Made by a program: the position numbers and the translations under genes. From assembly GCA_028278555.1 (NCBI GenBank), contig JANQEA010000077.1, forward strand, positions 1-64,000: DNA of 64,000 nucleotides. Direction: 5' to 3'. Positions 58,800 through 64,000 of the stretch are shown one piece after another. The DNA comes from Candidatus Bipolaricaulota bacterium. GTDB lineage: Bacteria > Bipolaricaulota > Bipolaricaulia > UBA7950 > UBA9294. Position 1 is the first letter of the stretch. The number at the start of each line of letters is the position of its first letter. Under the pieces are notes generated by a model, which saw only the letters and a program-made list of their open reading frames with translations, ran no database searches and was not told the DNA's origin.

Positions 58800-59194
58800 C
58801 CGTCGACCGGCGGTTCCTCCTCCGAATCGACCGTCGCTTGATCACGGAGACCATCGACGATCGCAGGGCCGATCCCATTGACGGCAGTCAGATCGTCGAT
58901 CGTGTCGAACCGTCCGTGCGCCTCGCGATGGGCGACGATCCGACCGGCGAGGACCTCGCCGATGCCAGGAAGACGGACGAGCTCTTCGACCGACGCGGTG
59001 TTCAGATCGATCATCCGAGGATCGAGAAACGTCGGGAGGACAATGAGCACGTCCTCTACGACAATCGGCTCGCTCGTCCGGAGGGTCACCGGTCGTTCCC
59101 ACGTAGCGTAGAGGATCGCGCCACTGGTGAGGAGTGCGATCGCGATCAGGAGGATCAAGCCGCGCTCCGGCGCGGAGAAGGCCCGCTCGTTCAT
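58793..59194 (-). CDS. comEA: ComEA-type helix-hairpin-helix DNA-binding protein
   Basis: 133 residues. One N-terminal membrane helix (about 12-31) is followed by a short linker and the ComEA HhH domain: DLNTASVEELVRLPGIGEVL (about 63-82), IVAHREAHGRF and DLTAVNGIGPAIVDGL. ComEA binds incoming DNA at the cell surface for transformation. No comEC is adjacent. It overlaps the upstream hypothetical gene by four bases. Confidence 0.87.
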   Translation of the reverse strand: MNERAFSAPERGLILLIAIALLTSGAILYATWERPVTLRTSEPIVVEDVLIVLPTFLDPRMIDLNTASVEELVRLPGIGEVLAGRIVAHREAHGRFDTIDDLTAVNGIGPAIVDGLRDQATVDSEEEPPVDGQ

Positions 59195-59712
59195 CGGAAG
59201 ATCTCGTTGATCCGCTCGATCCCTTCTTCCTCGCGCCGGAGTCGCATCGGTTCAGGGAGGCGTTCGTAGCGATGCCACCCGAACTTGTCGGAGAAGGCCT
59301 TCACGAAGAGTGCTCGGAGTCCCTCTCGGAGATTCGGATCGGAATCGAGAAGGTCTCGATGTCGCGTAGCCAGGCGTTCGAGATCCGGGACATACACGTC
59401 GTACGTCGCCGACCGTCGAAAGGCCTCGATCGCCGACTCGGGACTGTCGGAGATCGCCTCTACGCCCTGCTCGAACAGCTTCCGCCGCGACAGTTCGCCC
59501 TGCGCAGCGGTTCGCATCCGCTTCCCCTTCTCCCGATACACCCGCCCTTCTCGCGGTGGAATCGGAAGGATCGACCGTTCGCAGTCATCGTCATGATCCG
59601 GGAAGTCGGTCGGATTCGACCGAATGACGCCGTGCCAAGCGAGGCACCGCTCGCACGTCAAGTAGTTCACGTTCGTGTAGTACTGATATCGAGCCCGTCC
59701 GAACATACGCAT
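59191..59712 (-). CDS. Hypothetical protein with a CxxC motif
   Basis: 173 residues, no signal peptide. The N-terminus has YQYYTNVNYLTCERCLAWHG (CxxC and His), which is recalled by phage-head-morphogenesis and zinc-ribbon proteins. The rest is helical, with SPESAIEAFRRSATYDVYVP near 90. ATG 59712 and ATG 59706 are both possible; neither has a strong ribosome site. Translationally coupled to comEA by ATGA. No function can be assigned. Confidence 0.6.
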   Translation of the reverse strand: MRMFGRARYQYYTNVNYLTCERCLAWHGVIRSNPTDFPDHDDDCERSILPIPPREGRVYREKGKRMRTAAQGELSRRKLFEQGVEAISDSPESAIEAFRRSATYDVYVPDLERLATRHRDLLDSDPNLREGLRALFVKAFSDKFGWHRYERLPEPMRLRREEEGIERINEIFR

Positions 59713-59758
59713 CACCGTCGGCGTCAGTGTAAGCGACGTGCCTCGTCGGGCAAAGCCT

Positions 59759-59788
59759 TTGGCCAAGCGGCAGTCAACGACCTACAAT
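59759..59788 (+). promoter_or_regulatory. Promoter of the GDT1-like gene
   Basis: TTGGCC (59759-59764) and TACAAT (59783-59788) with an 18-base spacer. The start point near 59795 leaves a leader of about 20 bases containing AGGGGG eight bases before the ATG. Confidence 0.55.
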
Positions 59789-59816
59789 CCGCTGCCACGA
59801 AAAGGGGGAATCGTTC

Positions 59817-60092
59817 ATGCTTCGTACCGCGCTGTCGACGTTCGCTCTCATCTTCCTCGCCGAACTCGGCGACAAGACGCAGCTCGCCGTCGTCGCCCTT
59901 GCGAGTCAGACGGAGTCCCCACTCGGGGTCTTCCTCGGAGCGGCTTGCGCTCTCGTCGTTTCGGCGCTTGCTGCTGTTCTCCTCGGATGCAATCTCCCCC
60001 GACTCCTCCCCGAATCGGCGACCCGGATTACGCACTACGTCGCAGGGGGACTGTTCATCCTCGTCGGCGCCTGGACAATCTGGAAGGCCTAG
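59817..60092 (+). CDS. GDT1/TMEM165 (UPF0016)-type half-size cation transporter
   Basis: 91 residues with three transmembrane helices. The family motif ELGDKTQ is at about 16-22 (consensus E-x-G-D-[KR]-[TS]). Full-length members have two such domains and carry Mn2+/Ca2+; half-size versions must pair. Only one copy is seen here, so it probably homodimerises or needs a distant partner. The stop overlaps the convergent surE by four bases. Confidence 0.85.
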   Translation: MLRTALSTFALIFLAELGDKTQLAVVALASQTESPLGVFLGAACALVVSALAAVLLGCNLPRLLPESATRITHYVAGGLFILVGAWTIWKA

Positions 60093-60892
60093 TCACCCGC
60101 CCGATCGAGCCGAGATTCGAGACCGCGAAGATCCTCGATGAGCGAATGCTCCGTCATGTCGAGGTGAATCGGCGTGACCGAGACGAATCCCGCAGCGATC
60201 GCCGCGATGTCTGTGTCGGTCTCCTCCGGCGGGACGTCGGTCAGAGGATCGCCCGAGATCCAGTAGTAGTTCCGCCCCTGAGGATCCTTCCCGGTCACCA
60301 GGTAGTTGGAGTAGGCCTCGCCTCCGAGGCGCGTGATCTTCGCCTTCAACGCTCGCTCCGACGGGAGATACGGGACGTTGACATTCAGGACGTTCCCCTT
60401 CGGGAAGGTTCCCCCGCCGAGGAAGAAGGCCGCGAGCCGGGCGGAGAAGGCCGCCGCCGCCGAGTAGTCGGGAGACTCGGATCGGTCGCGGATCGTGTCG
60501 TACGAGACGGCGACCGCCGGCACGCCGGCTCGAACTCCTTCCATCGCCGCGGCAACAGTGCCGGAATACGACACATCTCGTCCTAGGTTCAGACCGTCGT
60601 TGATCCCGGTCACGATCAGGTCCGGTTTCTCGTCGAGAAGCCCGAGTAGGGCAAGAGATACGCAGTCCGACGGGGTGCCGTTCGTCACATGTCCGGCGCT
60701 CCCGTCGAGAAGGCGTACCTCATCGACGCGAAGCGGCTTGTGGAACGTTCTCGTTCGACTCGCAGCCGACCAGTTCCGCTCCGGTGCGAAGACCTCCACC
60801 CGCCCGACTTCCGCCAGCGCCTGCCGCAGCGCAAGCAGCCCGGGGGCATTCACCCCATCATCATTCGTCACCAGGATGACTCGCTCTCCCAC
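60089..60892 (-). CDS. surE: 5'/3'-nucleotidase SurE
   Basis: 267 residues. N-terminal ILVTNDDGVNAPGLLAL carries the metal-binding Asp pair, TFHKPLRVDEVRLLDGS and GHVTNGTPSDCVSLAL the substrate loop, and INDGLNLGRDVSYSGTVAAAMEG (metal Asn and catalytic loop). SurE dephosphorylates nucleotides and polyphosphate. I chose GTG at 60892 because AAAGGAGG lies four bases upstream; the in-frame ATG at 60910 has no proper spacing. It overlaps the 3' end of rsmD by 32 bases. Confidence 0.93.
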   Translation of the reverse strand: MGERVILVTNDDGVNAPGLLALRQALAEVGRVEVFAPERNWSAASRTRTFHKPLRVDEVRLLDGSAGHVTNGTPSDCVSLALLGLLDEKPDLIVTGINDGLNLGRDVSYSGTVAAAMEGVRAGVPAVAVSYDTIRDRSESPDYSAAAAFSARLAAFFLGGGTFPKGNVLNVNVPYLPSERALKAKITRLGGEAYSNYLVTGKDPQGRNYYWISGDPLTDVPPEETDTDIAAIAAGFVSVTPIHLDMTEHSLIEDLRGLESRLDRAGD

Positions 60893-61478
60893 GATCCCTC
60901 CTTTGCTCATCCTCTCCATCGCGCTCCTCACCGATCCGATAGAAGAGGAGTCGATTGTCTCCGTAGCGCCGCGCGTCGACGAGGCTCAGCACGCCGTAGG
61001 TCTCGCCGGCCTCCTCCGTTTGATGGATCTCCCCGACAACGACCGGATCGTCGCTCAGCAGCCGTCCGTCGCCGAGCCCTTCGAGCGTCGCCGGGACGAG
61101 CCCACGGTAGTACGGCGGCCCGATGAAAACCACATCGTAACGACGCCCCCGTCGGCCGAGCTCTTCGACCTGTCGAAGAGCATCTCCCTCGATGACCTCC
61201 CCGACTTCGAGGAGATCGAAGTCATCGAGATTCCGACGGGTGATCGCGCAGGCCGCTGCGGAGGCGTCGACGAAGGTGCATGTCCGCGCCCCTCGAGAGA
61301 GCGCCTCCAGCCCGACGCTTCCCGTCCCCGCATACAGGTCGAGGAAGGTGGCGTCCGGCACGATCTCCGAGAGAATGTTGAACAGCGCACTCCGAACGAA
61401 GTCGCGCATCGGGCGGATGCCGCTCTCCTCCCAATCGACGAGCCTTCTCCCCCGATGGCTCCCCCCGATGATCCGCAT
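60861..61478 (-). CDS. rsmD: RsmD-family 16S rRNA (guanine-N2)-methyltransferase
   Basis: 205 residues. MRIIGGSHRGRRL and IRPMRDFVRSALFNIL at the start, motif I TFLDLYAGTGSVGLEALSRG (about 43-62) and the later FVDAS are typical of RsmD, which methylates G966 in 16S rRNA. Motif IV, normally D-P-P-(F/Y), reads G-P-P-Y with Gly120 in place of Asp. This could reduce or change activity, or be compensated; sequence error should be excluded. AAGGAC lies close to the ATG. It is divergent from the HAD gene, which starts 44 bases away. Confidence 0.88.
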   Translation of the reverse strand: MRIIGGSHRGRRLVDWEESGIRPMRDFVRSALFNILSEIVPDATFLDLYAGTGSVGLEALSRGARTCTFVDASAAACAITRRNLDDFDLLEVGEVIEGDALRQVEELGRRGRRYDVVFIGPPYYRGLVPATLEGLGDGRLLSDDPVVVGEIHQTEEAGETYGVLSLVDARRYGDNRLLFYRIGEERDGEDEQRRDRGRASHPGDE

Positions 61479-61482
61479 GTCC

Positions 61483-61511
61483 TTGCACCTCTCGAACTCC
61501 GTAGCTAAGAT
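61483..61511 (+). promoter_or_regulatory. Promoter of the HAD-peptidase operon
   Basis: TTGCAC (61483-61488) and TAAGAT (61506-61511) with a 17-base spacer. Transcription would begin near 61518, so a start codon at 61523 would leave almost no leader, whereas the GGAGGGGG at 61553-61560 would be inside the messenger leader. Confidence 0.6.
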
Positions 61512-61522
61512 GGCAACGCGCT

Positions 61523-62278
61523 TTGACGCTCGACCGTTCCGACAAGAATAGTGGAGGGGGAACCGCCATTCAAACGGAAACGTTTGCCGATCTGAAAGCC
61601 ATCGCGTTCGACCTCGACAACACGCTTTGCCACTACACGTTCTCTGTCGAAGAGGTCTTCGCGGAGGCGCTCCGACGTGCTGCGATCGCGCCGGGTTGCC
61701 TCGGAGAGCTGAGCGAAGCCGCAGCGCGGTACGCAGAGCTGTGGAGCGAGGTTCAAACACTCTATGCATCGACGGAGAGGATCCGGCTGCACATTCTCGA
61801 GCGGCTCCTCGATGAGCGTGGGGTGGCCGATCCGTCGACGGCCGCGCGTCTCTCCGACGCGTACGGGATCGTCCGCGAGGAGACCGGCGTTCGCCCGTTC
61901 GACGGAGCCTTCGACCTGCTGTCCGACTTGAAGACGCGATACAGGCTCGGTCTCCTGACCAACGGCCCATCGGACATCCAATGGGAGAAGATCCATGCCC
62001 TCGGGCTCGGCGACGCATTCGATGCCATCGTCGTTGCCGGAGACCTCGGCATCTACAAGCCGGACGGCCGCGTCTTCGAGATCCTCCTCGAACGGCTCGC
62101 GACGCGCGAGTCCGAGTCACTCTTCGTCGGAGACAACCATGCGATGGATATCGTCGGTGCGCACCGGGTCGGGATGCGAACAGCATGGGTCCGGCAAAAC
62201 GGCGCCGAACCGTCGGAACCGATCGCTCCCGACCTCGAGATCTTCGACGTCAACGAGCTTCGGGGAGTCCTCCTGTGA
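61523..62278 (+). CDS. HAD-family phosphatase
   Basis: Motif I AFDLDNTLCHYTF, motif II Thr in LGLLTNGPSD, motif III Lys in GIYKPDGRVFE and motif IV LFVGDNHAMDIVGA make a complete subclass I HAD phosphatase (YjjG/Gph-type). The start is uncertain. TTG at 61523 is the first usable codon but has no ribosome site. The strong GGAGGGGG at 61553-61560 points to ATT at 61568, seven bases downstream, which would give about 236 residues. No ATG, GTG or TTG lies between it and motif I. The next gene overlaps by four bases. Confidence 0.83.
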   Translation: MTLDRSDKNSGGGTAIQTETFADLKAIAFDLDNTLCHYTFSVEEVFAEALRRAAIAPGCLGELSEAAARYAELWSEVQTLYASTERIRLHILERLLDERGVADPSTAARLSDAYGIVREETGVRPFDGAFDLLSDLKTRYRLGLLTNGPSDIQWEKIHALGLGDAFDAIVVAGDLGIYKPDGRVFEILLERLATRESESLFVGDNHAMDIVGAHRVGMRTAWVRQNGAEPSEPIAPDLEIFDVNELRGVLL

Positions 62279-63150
62279 GCCGGACGTCCGCACTGTGGGG
62301 CATCGGACTGATCCTTCTGGTCTTCGCCGCGCCAGCGCTCGCTCAGACGATCGATCTCCCTCGCGCCGTGCCTCCGTTCAATCAGGCGTACACCGATGGG
62401 GCGGATGCGTGGGGGAATTGCCCTCTCGGGACGGGAGGTTGTCCGGATCAGATCTGCACCACCGGCTGCCTGACGACCGCGTTCGCTTCCGTCCTCGCCT
62501 ACTACGGCGTCGAGGTCCCCGTCTCGTCCGAGCACTCGTGCACCGGACGAGCCCGAAGCGGGATGGATCCGGGCATCCTCAACGACTGGCTCCGTGAACA
62601 CAGAGCGTACGGGCACTGCGCACAGGATCCGTTCGGCGACTGCTGCCTCGTCTGGGAGCGTCTCCCGGACGGTGTCGAGCTGACGTTTCACGTAAATCGG
62701 AGCGATGTCGGACTGAATCCGGTCGCGTCGGTCGTGATCGACCATGCCCTCCGCCAGGGACGACCGATCATCGCCGGCGTCCACTGGGGTGCCACTTGCC
62801 ACGGAGGGACCGGCCAGACCGAGGACTGCCACTGGGTGATCCTGACCGGGAAGGTCGGCGAGACCTATTCGATCATCGATCCGTTCAATGCGGACTCCAC
62901 GAGCCCGTACGGGATCCGGACGACCCTCGAAGCCGGCGTCCACGGGGCGTACATCATCGATCGGTTCGTCATCGTCGAGTACGACGGGCCGGGAGTGCCC
63001 AGCCGAACCGAGAGCTCGGCCTCTGGGCAACAGGATCGGACGGCCGATCGCCAGGGTTCCTCAGCGCTCGTCCTTCTGGCTGCCCTCGGACTCGTCGCGG
63101 CGCTCATCCTCCTCGTAACGGTTGGGAGTGGCGCCTCGAGCGGTCCTTAG
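62275..63150 (+). CDS. Secreted C39-like cysteine peptidase with C-terminal membrane anchor
   Basis: 291 residues. Signal peptide (about 1-24), then a Peptidase_C39_2 domain: catalytic Cys in ICTTGCLTTAFASVLAYYG (about 60-78), His in QTEDCHWVILTG (about 182) and the Asn/Asp position in IIDPFN. Six or more extra cysteines could form disulfides. A second hydrophobic helix (about 262-282) follows a Ser/Gln-rich linker and probably anchors it. Such enzymes cleave peptides or cell-wall stems outside the cell. GTG start overlaps the HAD stop (GTGA). Confidence 0.8.
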   Translation: MSRTSALWGIGLILLVFAAPALAQTIDLPRAVPPFNQAYTDGADAWGNCPLGTGGCPDQICTTGCLTTAFASVLAYYGVEVPVSSEHSCTGRARSGMDPGILNDWLREHRAYGHCAQDPFGDCCLVWERLPDGVELTFHVNRSDVGLNPVASVVIDHALRQGRPIIAGVHWGATCHGGTGQTEDCHWVILTGKVGETYSIIDPFNADSTSPYGIRTTLEAGVHGAYIIDRFVIVEYDGPGVPSRTESSASGQQDRTADRQGSSALVLLAALGLVAALILLVTVGSGASSGP

Positions 63151-63929
63151 ATCAGGTCGAGGATCAGGACGCTCAGCCCGACACAGCAGCAATAGACGGC
63201 GAAGACCCAGAGGCGGGCGCGTCGGACAACCGCCAAGAGCGCGCGAATCCCGAGGATCCCGACGACAAGCGCAACGAGCGTTCCGATGAGAATCCCCCAC
63301 CAATCGCCGCTCCATCCGCCGTCGGCCGCCACACTCCAGAGGTTGAGCAGTCCGGCGCCGATCAGCGCTGGGATCGACAGGAGGAACGAGAACCGCGCCG
63401 CCCGCTCCGGATCGACCCTTCGTGCGATCCCGGCAGTGATCGTCACGCCGCTCCTCGAAACGCCGGGCACGAGGGCGAGCATCTGGGCAAGCCCTACGAT
63501 GAGCGAGTCGACAAACCGAAGTTGCCGACGCTTCGCATATCGATGCAGCCGGCCGGCTGCGGCGAGAGCGAACGCCGTGAACAGCAGCCCGGCGCCGACG
63601 ATCGTCAACGAGGAGAAGACCGTGTCGGCGACGGCTTGGAAGAGGAGTCCGCCGACAACGATCGGGATGGTTCCGGCGATGAGGAATCCGATCTCCTTCC
63701 GACGCTCGATCGACCCACGTCGGGAGAACGCGCGCGCTAGCTCGGCGACATCCGATCGGAAGACCCAGAGGACCGCACCGAGCGTCCCCAGATGGAGAAA
63801 CGTCTCGAGAAGGACGCCGGGTGGGTCGAGGGCGACCAAGCGCTCGGCGATCACGAGATGCCCCGAACTCGACACCGGAAGGAATTCGGTCAACCCTTGA
63901 ATCAGACCGAGAAGCGCGTAGCGGATCAT
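63147..63929 (-). CDS. uppP: Undecaprenyl-diphosphatase (UppP/BacA)
   Basis: 260 residues, about eight transmembrane helices. The family motifs are TEFLPVSSSGHL (about 15-26; catalytic-site Glu and Ser) and ALVPGVSRSGVTITAG (about 150-165; PGxSRSG). It recycles the lipid carrier of cell-wall synthesis by removing one phosphate from undecaprenyl diphosphate and confers low-level bacitracin tolerance. The start ATG 63929 fits the family N-terminus. The 3' end overlaps the convergent peptidase gene by four bases. The last ~70 bases of the window lie upstream of it and hold nothing supported. Confidence 0.94.
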   Translation of the reverse strand: MIRYALLGLIQGLTEFLPVSSSGHLVIAERLVALDPPGVLLETFLHLGTLGAVLWVFRSDVAELARAFSRRGSIERRKEIGFLIAGTIPIVVGGLLFQAVADTVFSSLTIVGAGLLFTAFALAAAGRLHRYAKRRQLRFVDSLIVGLAQMLALVPGVSRSGVTITAGIARRVDPERAARFSFLLSIPALIGAGLLNLWSVAADGGWSGDWWGILIGTLVALVVGILGIRALLAVVRRARLWVFAVYCCCVGLSVLILDLI

Positions 63930-64000
63930 CGACGCGGCGCCTCTCGCCCGGCCTTCTGAGGTCCGACCCGTAGGGAGAGCGCCCCGAGATGGCACGACTC

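Overview
The window reads as about 64 kb of a GC-rich, probably anaerobic bacterial chromosome from an uncultured lineage. It opens with the 5' part of a 16S rRNA gene on the minus strand whose sequence mismatches two standard PCR primer sites. Two tungsten-type aldehyde:ferredoxin oxidoreductases, an iron-sulfur Old Yellow Enzyme and the absence of respiratory genes suggest anaerobic metabolism. A deep-branching phylum such as Bipolaricaulota (Acetothermia) is a guess from overall character only; the 16S should be placed on a tree.

Layout. 1-1061: 16S rRNA and divergent promoters. 1080-4609: tightly overlapping plus-strand operon ddl, metallo-hydrolase, aminotransferase, tlyA. 4610-9365: accessory block with a bacterial Roco (LRR-Roc-COR) protein and an ATC-hydrolase-like gene; a second, decayed copy of the tlyA 3' end lies between them, so tlyA looks like an insertion point. 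9366-19184: mostly minus-strand housekeeping and small-enzyme genes (MFS transporter, two DinB-type proteins, HAD, folD, aminotransferase, an AAC(3)-GNAT fusion, a Cys-rich protein). 19185-28605: sparse accessory region with decayed genes (including the tail of an MmeI-type restriction-methylation enzyme), a 1,413-residue surface protein joining six stalk repeats to a peptide-binding domain, and membrane proteins. 28767-32390: a first aldehyde oxidoreductase with two MoaD-like proteins.

32950-55767 is the most interesting part: a large metabolic supercluster. It has a complete Liv-type ABC transporter (binding protein, two permeases, two ATPases). Inside the transporter operon are relatives of shikimate enzymes AroA, AroC and AroD, each lacking at least one residue regarded as essential in its family, with two paralogous cupins between them. 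They are followed by an Old Yellow Enzyme, a second aldehyde oxidoreductase, a cupin, a TIM-barrel U32-like protein, two zinc alcohol dehydrogenases flanking a creatininase-fold hydrolase resembling 3-dehydro-scyllo-inosose hydrolase, and a truncated Ldh2-type dehydrogenase. On the opposite strand lie a GlpA-like dehydrogenase, an FAD oxidoreductase and a DUF1667 protein, then a DMT exporter and an IclR regulator; a 2-hydroxyacid dehydrogenase is divergent. My inference is uptake and anaerobic breakdown (or remodelling) of a cyclitol- or cyclohexane-like carboxylate, using repurposed shikimate-pathway folds.

55879-63929 returns to mixed housekeeping: an ECF sigma/anti-sigma pair with a coiled-coil protein, queuosine salvage, ComEA, GDT1-type transporter, SurE, RsmD, a HAD phosphatase, a membrane-anchored C39-like peptidase and UppP. 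Genes are densely packed with many 4-base overlaps and frequent GTG/TTG starts. I saw no tRNA, CRISPR array, integrase or transposase.
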